The notes under the pieces: generated by a model
Database searches by the model: none
Told to the model about the DNA's origin: nothing
What the model saw: the letters and a program-made list of their open reading frames with translations, nothing else
Made by a program: the position numbers and the translations under genes
Shown: positions 17,148-24,733 of the stretch, piece after piece
Position numbering within the stretch: the first letter of the stretch is position 1
Layout: every line of letters begins with the position of its first letter
Origin: Amycolatopsis azurea DSM 43854
GTDB taxonomy: Bacteria > Actinomycetota > Actinomycetes > Mycobacteriales > Pseudonocardiaceae
DNA length: 64,000 nucleotides
Assembly (NCBI RefSeq): GCF_001995215.1
Contig: NZ_MUXN01000028.1
Span: forward strand, 243,485 to 307,484
Reading direction: 5' to 3'

Positions 17148-18181
17148 AAGTCGGTTTCCACGATCCGCGCACCGACCCCGCCCCGCCCGGCTGGCCGGAG
17201 TTCTTCGACCTGGCGCGCCTGCATCCGGTGTGGGACTACGACGTGATGGGACTCGACGCCTGGACCGCGCGGAATCCGCCGGTGCTGGGCACCGTGACGG
17301 ACGACGCCGGGATCGTCGCGGCGTTCTCCGTCCTGGTCTGTCGCCCCCGGTTGCGTTACCGCTTCGCACCGGCGCCGGGACACCGGTTGCTGCGCCCGTT
17401 CTGGGCCGAGGTGTGCCAGCCCTGGCTGAGCGGCTACCCCGGACTGGCGTTCGCGCCGCGGGTCCCGGCCGCCGAACGCCGTCCGCTGATCCGGGACTTC
17501 GAACGGGTGCTGCGCAGGCGGCTCGGGCCGGGCCTGCTCGGCGTGCTGTACCGGGCGCTCGGCGAGGAATTCGCGAAGGACGTCCGAGGGCGGGGCAGGC
17601 TGGTGAAGCACGTGGATTCGGTCGCGGTGCTGGACAACCGCTTCGGCTCGGAAGACGAATGGATCGCGTCGCTGGCGAAGTCGCGGCGCGGCGGGCTCAG
17701 GCGGCAGCGGCGCCGGTTCGCGGCCGACCCGGAGCTGGTGGTCAAGGGCGGTCCCGGCAGGGAAGACCTGGACAGCGCCGAGATCGCGGCGCTCATCCAG
17801 GCGCATCGCGAACGGCACGGCAGGTTCGCGCTCGACGTCCGGACCATGCCGTCCGCCGCGTTCCTGCACCGGTTCCTCCGCCGTCCGGACGTGCACACGC
17901 TGACCTACACCGGCGCCGACGGCAGGTTGCTCGCGGTGAACACCCTGCTCGACCATCCGGACAGCCTGGCGAAACAGCACTGGGGCACCTTGCCGGTGGA
18001 CGAGGGCGGCAGGCAGGGGCTGCTGTTCGACTCCTACATCCACGCGATGCGCTACGCCACGCGGCGCGGGGTCAAGGAACTCACCGCCGGGCGCGGACTG
18101 CCCGAACTCAAGGCTACGCTGGGATTCCGGGCGCGTCCCGTGTATTCCGCCGCCGTGCCGAGACCGGTACTGGGATGGTGA
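17144..18181 (+). CDS. FemAB/BioF2-like GNAT acyltransferase, paralogue 1 of 4
   Basis: 345 residues from GTG 17144, overlapping the preceding stop. It begins VKVGFHDPRTDPAPPGWPEF, a signature shared with the next genes, and ends KELTAGRGLPELKATLGF then VPRPVLGW. The C-terminal half has the double-GNAT look of PF13480-type proteins: a DVHTLTYTGADGRLLAVNTL strand pair and a final G-R-G-x-x-E-x-K-A helix. Relatives move acyl or aminoacyl groups (FemX-type from aminoacyl-tRNA) onto cell-wall precursors or polysaccharides. No membrane segment. The substrate is unknown; the context is the envelope-type cluster. Confidence 0.8.
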   Translation: MKVGFHDPRTDPAPPGWPEFFDLARLHPVWDYDVMGLDAWTARNPPVLGTVTDDAGIVAAFSVLVCRPRLRYRFAPAPGHRLLRPFWAEVCQPWLSGYPGLAFAPRVPAAERRPLIRDFERVLRRRLGPGLLGVLYRALGEEFAKDVRGRGRLVKHVDSVAVLDNRFGSEDEWIASLAKSRRGGLRRQRRRFAADPELVVKGGPGREDLDSAEIAALIQAHRERHGRFALDVRTMPSAAFLHRFLRRPDVHTLTYTGADGRLLAVNTLLDHPDSLAKQHWGTLPVDEGGRQGLLFDSYIHAMRYATRRGVKELTAGRGLPELKATLGFRARPVYSAAVPRPVLGW

Positions 18182-19278
18182 CGATGAAGGTGGCGGAGCG
18201 GAGCACCGCGTTCGAGGTCGAGGTGCTCGATCCGAGGAGCGCGGCCGAACCCGCGGGCTGGCGGGAATTCCTGCATCGGGCCCGGCTAATGCCGGTCTGG
18301 GAGTACGAGGTCCTGCGCCGCGAGGCCTGGCTGGCGAAGAACCCGGCGGTACTCGCCGTGCTCCGCCGAGGCGAGCAGGTCGTCGGCGCGTTCACCGTGA
18401 TGGTGTGCCGGAGCTGGCGGGCGGACGACTTCGCGCCGCTGTCCGTCCTCGGCGGACGGTTCCGTCCGCGCTGGGCCGAGGCCTATCTCTGGCAGCTCAG
18501 CGGCTATCCCGCCGTGGTGCTGGACGAGCGGCTGGACGAGGCCGAGCGACGGGACGCGGTCCGCCGGTTCGAACGGGCGCTGTGCGCTCACCTCGGCCCC
18601 GGGCTGCTGGGCGTGATCTACCGCGCGATGAACCCGGAACTCCTCTCTGCGCTGGACGGCCGGGGCCGAATGTCCCGGGAGATCGACCCGGCCGCCTTGC
18701 TGCCCAACGACTATTCCACTGTGGACGACTGGGAACGGACACTCGGCGACGAGACCCGGAAGACGCTGCGCGACCTGCGCGAGGACGGAGACCTGCGGAC
18801 CGAGGCGGGCTCCGCTCGCGAGGACCTGGACTGCCACGAACTCGCCGTCCTGCTGAACGCCCACCGCACCAGGCAGGACGAACGGGCTTGGGCCGGGGGA
18901 CAGCGGTCGCGGTTCGGCGGACTGCACATGGACACCCGGAGCCCGATCGCACCGTCCTATCTGGACGCGCTCGTGCGCCGTCCGGACGTCTTCACCCGTA
19001 CCTACCGTGACGGATCCGGACGGCTGCTGGGATTCGGCACGCTGTTCGACGTCTTCGGCGCGTGCGTGCTGCACCAGTGGGCCGCGCTGCCGAGCGCGGG
19101 CGGCGGCCGGAAGGGGCTCTATGTCGACTTCTACGCCAGGGGAGTGGAGCACATGATCACGCACGGGCGTCGTGAACTGACCGCCGGCCGGGCGATGCTG
19201 GAGAACAAGACCGCGCTCGGCTTCGGCACCAGGTCCCTGGTGTCGGTCGCCGTGCCGAGACCGGTGCTGGGCCGATGA
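18175..19278 (+). CDS. FemAB/BioF2-like GNAT acyltransferase, paralogue 2 of 4
   Basis: 367 residues. The start is chosen at ATG 18175 (ATGGTGA over the preceding stop), the same junction as at paralogue 4; GTG 18178 and ATG 18184 are close alternatives. Shared landmarks are EVEVLDPRSAAEPAGWREF at the start, RRPDVFTRTYRDGSGRLLGF in the middle and RELTAGRAMLENKTALGF then VPRPVLGR at the end. The acceptor-side region between about residues 150 and 260 differs from paralogue 1, suggesting a different acceptor or a successive step on one product. Soluble, cytoplasmic or membrane-associated by inference. Confidence 0.8.
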   Translation: MVTMKVAERSTAFEVEVLDPRSAAEPAGWREFLHRARLMPVWEYEVLRREAWLAKNPAVLAVLRRGEQVVGAFTVMVCRSWRADDFAPLSVLGGRFRPRWAEAYLWQLSGYPAVVLDERLDEAERRDAVRRFERALCAHLGPGLLGVIYRAMNPELLSALDGRGRMSREIDPAALLPNDYSTVDDWERTLGDETRKTLRDLREDGDLRTEAGSAREDLDCHELAVLLNAHRTRQDERAWAGGQRSRFGGLHMDTRSPIAPSYLDALVRRPDVFTRTYRDGSGRLLGFGTLFDVFGACVLHQWAALPSAGGGRKGLYVDFYARGVEHMITHGRRELTAGRAMLENKTALGFGTRSLVSVAVPRPVLGR

Positions 19279-20318
19279 CCTGGGAAGTGCGGGTGCTCGA
19301 CCCGCGCACCGATCCCGAACCCGAGGGCTGGGCCGCGTTCCTCGCCGCCCAGCAGGCGCCGGTTCCCTGGGACTACCACCTGATCCGGGTGGAGTCACGA
19401 TTTTCGCGCAGCCCCAACGTCCTCACCGTGATCAGCGCCGGGGGAGAGATCGTCGCCGCGGTGCTGGCGATGCTGTGCGCCCCGGTGGCTTCGGAGCGGC
19501 CTGGCGCGGTTCGTGGCGTGGCTCGATTGGCGCCGCGCTGGGTCGAAGTGCAGCACGCGTGGCTTTCCGGCTATCCGCCATGGTTGTTCGCGGACGAGGT
19601 CGACGCCGCCGACCGGCGGGAGATCATGCGCCGGTTCGAGAGGGCCGTCTGCCGCTTCACCGGGCCCGCCTGCCTCGGTGTCTTTTACCGCACCGTGGAG
19701 CCGGAATCGCTCGACATGCTGTCCGGACGGGGCAGGCCCGTTCGCGACACGGCGCCGACATCGGTGCTGGAGAACGGTTTCGTCGACGTCGAAGGATGGC
19801 TGGCGTCCCTGCGCCGCAGCAGGCGGCTGAGCCTGCGCGGGCAGGTGAAGAAGGTCGCCGCGGACCCGGGGCTGATCGTTCGCGCCGAAGCCGCCCGCGC
19901 CGACCTCGACGCGCTGGAACTGGCCACGCTGCTGCGGGAGCACCGCGCGCGGATGGGGCCGGTGAAGTTCGACCGGCGTGGCCCGATCACCGCCGAGTAC
20001 CTCGCCGAACTCGTGCGCAGACCGGACGTGATCACCTCGACCTACCACGACGCCGACGGCAGACTGCTCGCGTTCGGCACCGTGCTCGATCACCCGGTGG
20101 CGCCGTTTCACCAGATCTGGGCCGCGGTGGCGCCGGAGGAGGGGCGGCCGAAGCACCTCTACTTCGACGCTGTCGTCCGGAACGTGCGCTACATGATCGA
20201 GGGCAACCGGAAGTCCCTGTCGATGGGGCGAGGGCTGACCGAGCTGAAGGCGACGCTCGGTTTCCGGCCGGTCCCGCTGCTCGGGGTCATCGTGCCGAGG
20301 CCGGTGACCCGATGGTGA
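19275..20318 (+). CDS. FemAB/BioF2-like GNAT acyltransferase, paralogue 3 of 4
   Basis: 347 residues, ATG overlapping the preceding TGA (ATGA at 19275-19278). Begins MTWEVRVLDPRTDPEPEGWA and ends KSLSMGRGLTELKATLGFRP, VPRPVTRW. The central LRRSRRLSLRGQVKKVAADP is basic and equivalent to segments in the other copies, where FemX-type proteins often have a tRNA- or acceptor-facing helix. The four copies diverge enough to be old duplications rather than a recent tandem event. Confidence 0.8.
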   Translation: MTWEVRVLDPRTDPEPEGWAAFLAAQQAPVPWDYHLIRVESRFSRSPNVLTVISAGGEIVAAVLAMLCAPVASERPGAVRGVARLAPRWVEVQHAWLSGYPPWLFADEVDAADRREIMRRFERAVCRFTGPACLGVFYRTVEPESLDMLSGRGRPVRDTAPTSVLENGFVDVEGWLASLRRSRRLSLRGQVKKVAADPGLIVRAEAARADLDALELATLLREHRARMGPVKFDRRGPITAEYLAELVRRPDVITSTYHDADGRLLAFGTVLDHPVAPFHQIWAAVAPEEGRPKHLYFDAVVRNVRYMIEGNRKSLSMGRGLTELKATLGFRPVPLLGVIVPRPVTRW

Positions 20319-21334
20319 TCGAGGTGCTGGACCCCCGGCGTGACCCGGAGCCCGCTTACTGGAAACCGTTGCGGGCCAAGGCCGGTCTGCGCGCGGACTG
20401 GAGCTGGGAGGTGCTCACCACGCAGGCGTGGGCGGCGCGCACCGAGCAGCCGGTCACCGTGCTGCTCGAAGACGGCGAGCCGCGCGGCGTGGTCAGTTCC
20501 GCGTGGGTCACCGGACTGACGCGGCGGCACCGGTTCGCCCGGCCTTCGGGCCGCGGCCGGTTCGGCGGGCTCGACGTCCGTTCACCCGGTTCGTCCGCGA
20601 TGCCGGGCTGGTGGTTCGACGACGAAGGCGGTGACGGCGGCGTCGGCAGGTTGCTGGACTCGTTCGTCCCCGCCATGCGCGCGGAACTCGGCTTCGGCCT
20701 GCGCGGACTGCTGGTGCGCCAGGTCGGTGAGTCCGGAGTGGACAGTGTGCGCGGCAGGCTGAAAATGGTGCGCCGGACCGAGGACGTCGCCGTCCTCGAC
20801 GTCACGCCGTTCTCGAGCCGGGACGACTGGGTGAACTCACTGGCGAAGAAACGCAAATACAACCTGCGCAAGATCTTCCGCACCTTCGAGGCCGATCCTT
20901 CGATCGAGGCGCGGGTCGTGCCCGGCGCGGACGTCGATCCGGTCGAGATCGCGGAATTGTTGCGGCACAACGAATCCAAACACCACGACGTGCCGATCGT
21001 GCCGCTCCCGGCGTTCGTGGGCTACTGGAGCGCCCTGCTGCGGCAGCCCGATGTGCACATTCTCACCTACCGTGAGACCGCCACGGGCCGGTTGGTGGCC
21101 ATCTCGACCCTGCTCGATCACCCGACCCTGCCGGTCGTCCGCAACTTCGCGGCGCTCCCGCCGGAGCTGGGCGGACGGACCAACCTGTATTTCCACTTCT
21201 ACGGCGAAGTGCTGCGCTGGGCGTTGGAGACCGGGCGGCCACAGGTGATGTTCGGCAAGAAGATGGCCGAGACCAAGGCGTCGCTGGGGGCCCGGCTGGT
21301 GCCGCAGTACGCGGCGGCGCTCGCGCTGCTCTGA
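20312..21334 (+). CDS. FemAB/BioF2-like GNAT acyltransferase, paralogue 4 of 4
   Basis: 340 residues from ATG 20312 (ATGGTGA junction). It starts MVIEVLDPRRDPEPAYWKPL and ends GKKMAETKASLGARLVPQ, the most divergent C-terminus of the four, lacking the VPRPVLG tail. VNSLAKKRKYNLRKIFRTFE is the basic helix seen in FemAB-like proteins, and DVHILTYRETATGRLVAIST the donor-domain strands. It closes the plus arm; a hairpin terminator follows 15 bases later. The four genes overlap throughout, so one polycistronic, coupled unit is expected. Confidence 0.8.
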   Translation: MVIEVLDPRRDPEPAYWKPLRAKAGLRADWSWEVLTTQAWAARTEQPVTVLLEDGEPRGVVSSAWVTGLTRRHRFARPSGRGRFGGLDVRSPGSSAMPGWWFDDEGGDGGVGRLLDSFVPAMRAELGFGLRGLLVRQVGESGVDSVRGRLKMVRRTEDVAVLDVTPFSSRDDWVNSLAKKRKYNLRKIFRTFEADPSIEARVVPGADVDPVEIAELLRHNESKHHDVPIVPLPAFVGYWSALLRQPDVHILTYRETATGRLVAISTLLDHPTLPVVRNFAALPPELGGRTNLYFHFYGEVLRWALETGRPQVMFGKKMAETKASLGARLVPQYAAALALL

Positions 21335-21348
21335 CCCTTGGGCGGGCT

Positions 21349-21391
21349 GAAAGCGTCCTTCGCCTCGTCTTACGCGGTGAAGGACGCTTTC
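21349..21391. terminator. bidirectional hairpin between GNAT arm and tetR
   Basis: GAAAGCGTCCTTC (21349-21361) pairs perfectly with GAAGGACGCTTTC (21379-21391), loop 17. A third arm GAAAGCGTCCTTC recurs at about 21410-21422 and runs into the tetR stop, giving an alternative pairing. It separates convergent genes. Confidence 0.65.
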
Positions 21392-21419
21392 CGCACGTCG
21401 CATGCCGGGAAAGCGTCCT

Positions 21420-22091
21420 TCAGCTCCTGGAGACCAGGCCCGCGAGGAACAGGTCGATGGCGAACTCGAACCGCTCCCGCGCGGTCTCCTCGGTGAAGTG
21501 CTCGCCCGCGCCCAGGAGGTTCGGGAACGTGCCGGGCGGGAACGACGTCATGTACTCGACCATCTGCTTGCCGCGTTCCTCCTGCTCGGCCAGGTCGATG
21601 TCACCGTGTTGCCAGCCGGCCCCCTCGTAGGCGAAAGCCTTGGCGTAGAGCCATAACGCGTCGGCGGCGTACAGCGCCCGCTTGAGGTCGAGGCCGCCCG
21701 CGCGCAGCACCGCGAGCATGGCTTCGGCCTGCTGGAGGGCGTTCGCGCCGACCGGTACGGGGATGGCCCACGCGATCTTGGCGATACCCGGGACCGACGT
21801 CAGCGCGCGCACGTTCTCGCGCAGGAGGTCCTTCGCCTGCTCCACCCAGCGCGCCGGATCGGGCTCGGGGAACGGGCCGAAGGCGAGGACGTGGTCGACC
21901 ATCAGCTCGTGGAGCTCCTCCTTGTTCGCGACGTGGGCGTAGAGCGACGCGGGACCGGTCTCCAGTGCCTGCGCCACCCGCCGCATGCTCACCGCGTCCA
22001 GCCCCTCCGCGGTGAGGAGCTCCAGTGCCGTCTTCACCACGAGCTCCTGGGACAGCACGGGTTTCTCGGCGCGACGCCGGGGCCTGCTCAC
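21420..22091 (-). CDS. TetR-family regulator (TetR class C-terminal domain)
   Basis: 223 residues from GTG 22091, behind AGGAGG with a suitable spacer; the longer frame would extend through the operators. The helix-turn-helix is at about residues 15-60: LSQELVVKTALELLTAEGL, MRRVAQALETGPASLYAHVA. The C-terminal part resembles the TetR_C domain of drug-responsive members. It is divergent from the SnoaL-like gene, and three CGAAC/GTTCG palindromes lie between the starts. Ligand unknown. Confidence 0.9.
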   Translation of the reverse strand: MSRPRRRAEKPVLSQELVVKTALELLTAEGLDAVSMRRVAQALETGPASLYAHVANKEELHELMVDHVLAFGPFPEPDPARWVEQAKDLLRENVRALTSVPGIAKIAWAIPVPVGANALQQAEAMLAVLRAGGLDLKRALYAADALWLYAKAFAYEGAGWQHGDIDLAEQEERGKQMVEYMTSFPPGTFPNLLGAGEHFTEETARERFEFAIDLFLAGLVSRS

Positions 22092-22132
22092 TTCGTTCGC
22101 CTCCTGGTCCGGGGTTCCGTCGGGAACTCTAC

Positions 22133-22188
22133 TTGACGCGAACACCGTTCGTCTGTAGAACAGTGTTCGTAACACGAACGCTGTTCGT
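22133..22188. promoter_or_regulatory. promoter with three tandem palindromic TetR operators
   Basis: Three palindromes with a common CGAAC...GTTCG core lie in a row: 22139-22151 (CGAACACCGTTCG), 22158-22168 (GAACAGTGTTC) and 22174-22188 (ACGAACGCTGTTCGT). A possible -35 TTGACG (22133-22138) and -10 TAGAAC (22156-22161), 17 bases apart, face the SnoaL-like gene, so bound repressor would cover the promoter. The arrangement also covers the tetR side. Confidence 0.75.
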
Positions 22189-22204
22189 CTAACTGGAGGA
22201 CATC

Positions 22205-22648
22205 ATGACCGAACGACAGAACGAAGTCCTGGCCGTGCTGGGCAAGCTCGCCGACGCGTGGAACGACGGCGACGCGGCCGCCTACGCGTCGCACTTCACC
22301 GAAGACGCCGACTACGTGACCTTCTTCGGGATGAACATGCCGGGCCGCGCGCTCATCGAAAGCTCGCACCGGTCCTTGTTCGAGGGGCCGATGAAGGGGT
22401 CGAAGCTGGTGCCGGGGAGCGGGGAGCCCAAGGTCCGGTTCGTCCGGCCGGACGTCGCGATCGTCGTGTCCGGCGGCGGGTCGTCGCTGTCGGGTGGGGC
22501 CAAGCCCGAGCCGGGCCGGGAATCGACGCTGACGTATGTGCTCGTGGAGGAGTCCGGCGGCTGGCGCGTCGCGTCCTTCCAGAACACCCGGGTGAGTGAT
22601 CCGGCCGCGGGCGCCCGGCCGAACGAGGAGAGGCGTACGCTCGGTTAG
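22205..22648 (+). CDS. SnoaL-like / SgcJ-EcaC family protein (NTF2 fold)
   Basis: 147 residues, ATG behind CTGGAGGA. The NTF2-like signature is visible: VLGKLADAWNDGDAAAYASH, FTEDADYVTFFGM and TYVLVEESGGWRVASFQNTR. Members include polyketide cyclases, dehydratases and small hydrolases; nothing shows which applies here. It is the likely target of the divergent TetR protein. The stop codon lies inside the iron box that serves the next gene. Confidence 0.82.
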   Translation: MTERQNEVLAVLGKLADAWNDGDAAAYASHFTEDADYVTFFGMNMPGRALIESSHRSLFEGPMKGSKLVPGSGEPKVRFVRPDVAIVVSGGGSSLSGGAKPEPGRESTLTYVLVEESGGWRVASFQNTRVSDPAAGARPNEERRTLG

Positions 22649-22658
22649 GTTCACCTAA
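22640..22658 (+). promoter_or_regulatory. DmdR/IdeR-type iron box upstream of the siderophore-interacting protein
   Basis: CTCGGTTAGGTTCACCTAA matches the actinobacterial DmdR/IdeR consensus TTAGGTTAGGCTCACCTAA at 16 of 19 positions by my alignment. An 18-bp perfect palindrome, GGTTAGGTTCACCTAACC, spans 22643-22660. It lies 20 bases before the ATG at 22678, so repression by a DtxR-family protein with Fe2+ is expected. Confidence 0.78.
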
Positions 22659-22677
22659 CCCAGGAAAGGAATCGTGG

Positions 22678-23478
22678 ATGGCCGAGGCGCGGAGAGCGGT
22701 ATCGGCGACCCGGTTGCGGGTGCTGCGCACCGAGCGGATCACCCCGCACATGGTCCGGATCGTCGCCGGGGGCGAAGAGATCTCTTCGTTCCGGCCCAAC
22801 GAATTCACCGACGCCTACGTCAAGGTGCACTTCCGGGTGCCCGGCGTCGACTATCCCGAACCGTTCGACCTGGCGCGGGTCCGCGAGGAACTGCCGCGCG
22901 AGCAGTGGCCGCGGATGCGCTCCTACACCGTCCGTGCCTTCGACCGGGATCTCGGCGAGCTGGTGCTCGACTTCGTCCACCACGGTGACGAGGGTGTCGC
23001 CGGACCGTGGGCCGCCGCCGCGAAACCCGGCGACGAGCTGCTGATCTCCGGGCCCGGCGGGGCGTACGCGCCGGGCGAGGAGGCCGACTGGCATCTGCTC
23101 GCCGGTGACGAGAGCGCCTTGCCGGCGATCGCCGCGTCCCTCGAGGCGATGCCGGCGGGTGTTCCGGTGCACGCGTTCATCCTGGTGGAGGACGCGGCCG
23201 AAGAGCAGTCGCTGACCACGAAGGGTGACGCGCGGATCACCTGGCTGCACCGGAGCCGGGGCGACGACCTCGCGGCCGCCGTCCGCGCTCTCGACTGGCG
23301 CGAAGGCGTCGTGCAGGCGTTCGTCCACGGTGAGGCCGCGTTCGTCCGGGACCTGCGCCGTCACCTGCTGGACGACCGGGGGATGCGGCGCGACCTGCTG
23401 TCGATCTCCGGGTACTGGCGGATCGGGAAGACCGACGAGGCGTGGCGACTGGAGAAACAGGCCGAGCGGAACGCGTAA
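22678..23478 (+). CDS. siderophore-interacting protein (flavin ferric-siderophore reductase)
   Basis: 266 residues of the ViuB/YqjH family. The FAD-binding beta-barrel includes MRSYTVRAFDRDLGELVLDF and HHGDEGVAGPWA, followed by ISGPGGAYAP; the C-terminal NAD(P)H-like domain has AFVHGEAAFVRDLRRHLL and SISGYWRIGKTDE. Such enzymes reduce ferric siderophores in the cytoplasm to free iron. A strong iron box directly upstream supports iron-repressed expression. No siderophore uptake genes are near. Confidence 0.92.
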   Translation: MAEARRAVSATRLRVLRTERITPHMVRIVAGGEEISSFRPNEFTDAYVKVHFRVPGVDYPEPFDLARVREELPREQWPRMRSYTVRAFDRDLGELVLDFVHHGDEGVAGPWAAAAKPGDELLISGPGGAYAPGEEADWHLLAGDESALPAIAASLEAMPAGVPVHAFILVEDAAEEQSLTTKGDARITWLHRSRGDDLAAAVRALDWREGVVQAFVHGEAAFVRDLRRHLLDDRGMRRDLLSISGYWRIGKTDEAWRLEKQAERNA

Positions 23479-23488
23479 CCTCGGTCAC

Positions 23489-24724
23489 ATGATCGAGCTG
23501 AAGGTGGACGTCGACCCGGCCGAGGTGGGTTTTGACGCGGAGCGGCTGCGAAGGATCGACGAGCACTTCGACGGATACCTGGAGCGGAATCTGCTTCCCG
23601 GGTACCTGGCCGTGGTGACCAGGAACGGGAGGGTCGCGCATCTCGCGTCCAACGGGATGCGCGACATCGAGGCCGGGCTGCCGGTCGAGACCGACACGAT
23701 CTGGCGTGTCTTCTCGATGACGAAACCGGTCACCTCGGTCGCCGCGATGATGCTCGTCGAAGCGGGACTCATCGACCTCAAGGACCCGATTTCCCGCTGG
23801 TTGCCCGAATTCGCGGAACCGAGGGTCTTCACGGTGGGATCGTCGGTCAAGCTGCTGACCGAGCCCGCGACCGAGCCGATCCGCCTCTGGCACCTGCTCA
23901 CCCACACCGCGGGACTGACCTACGGGTTCCACCGCACGCATCCGGTCGACGCGGCGTACCGCGAGGCCGGATTCGACTGGGGCACTCCGCCGGGGCTCGA
24001 CCTGGCCGGGGTCTCCGAGGCGATCGCGCGGCAGCCGTTGCTGTTCCAGCCCGGGACGGAATGGAACTATTCGGTCGCGACGGACGTCCTCGGCAGGCTC
24101 GTCGAGGTCGTTTCCGGGCAATCCCTCGACGACTTCTTCAGCGAGCGGATCTTCACCCCGCTCGGCATGCACGACACGGCGTTCCAAGCCGATCCCGGCG
24201 CGCTCGACAGGCTGGCCGCCCTCTACGTACCCCACCCAGCGACGAAGGCGCCGTTCCGCCACGACGAGATGGGCAACGTCGGCCGTGTCACGCCCTCGTG
24301 TTTCTCGGGTGGCGGCGGCCTGGTCTCGACGGCGGGCGACTACCACCGCTTCACGCAGATGCTGCTGCGCGGCGGCGAACTCGACGGCGTCCGGCTGCTC
24401 GGCCCGCGCACGATCCAGTACATGGCCACCAACCATCTGCCGGGTGGCGTGGATCTGGAGACCTACGGACGTGGCACGTTCTCCGAGGTGCCGTACGACG
24501 GTTTCGGCTTCGGACTGGGCTTTTCCGTGCTCGACGACCCGGTGAAGGCGAAAACCCTCGCCAGCGCCGGGGAATTCGCCTGGGGCGGGGCGGCGAGCAC
24601 CGCGTTCTGGGTCGACCCGGACGAGGACGTCACGGTGCTGTTCTTCACCCAGCTGCTGCCGTCCACGACTCATCCGATCCGCGCCGAACTGCGTAACCTG
24701 GTGTATCAGGCCATCATCGGTTGA
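23489..24724 (+). CDS. serine hydrolase of the class C beta-lactamase/esterase family
   Basis: 411 residues with no signal peptide. The nucleophile motif S-x-x-K is SMTK (FSMTKPVTSVAAMML). The Tyr motif is EWNYSVATDVLG, so Y-S-V replaces the classical Y-x-N, and GGAAST stands where the third KTG-like motif is expected. These features are those of EstB-type esterases and penicillin-binding-like hydrolases rather than true beta-lactamases. It starts 10 bases after the siderophore-interacting gene and may share its transcript. Substrate unknown. Confidence 0.85.
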   Translation: MIELKVDVDPAEVGFDAERLRRIDEHFDGYLERNLLPGYLAVVTRNGRVAHLASNGMRDIEAGLPVETDTIWRVFSMTKPVTSVAAMMLVEAGLIDLKDPISRWLPEFAEPRVFTVGSSVKLLTEPATEPIRLWHLLTHTAGLTYGFHRTHPVDAAYREAGFDWGTPPGLDLAGVSEAIARQPLLFQPGTEWNYSVATDVLGRLVEVVSGQSLDDFFSERIFTPLGMHDTAFQADPGALDRLAALYVPHPATKAPFRHDEMGNVGRVTPSCFSGGGGLVSTAGDYHRFTQMLLRGGELDGVRLLGPRTIQYMATNHLPGGVDLETYGRGTFSEVPYDGFGFGLGFSVLDDPVKAKTLASAGEFAWGGAASTAFWVDPDEDVTVLFFTQLLPSTTHPIRAELRNLVYQAIIG

Positions 24725-24733
24725 GGAGGATTC

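Noticed and set aside
23489..24724. A true class C beta-lactamase conferring resistance
   Set aside because: The Y-x-N motif is Y-S-V, the KTG motif is absent and there is no signal peptide.
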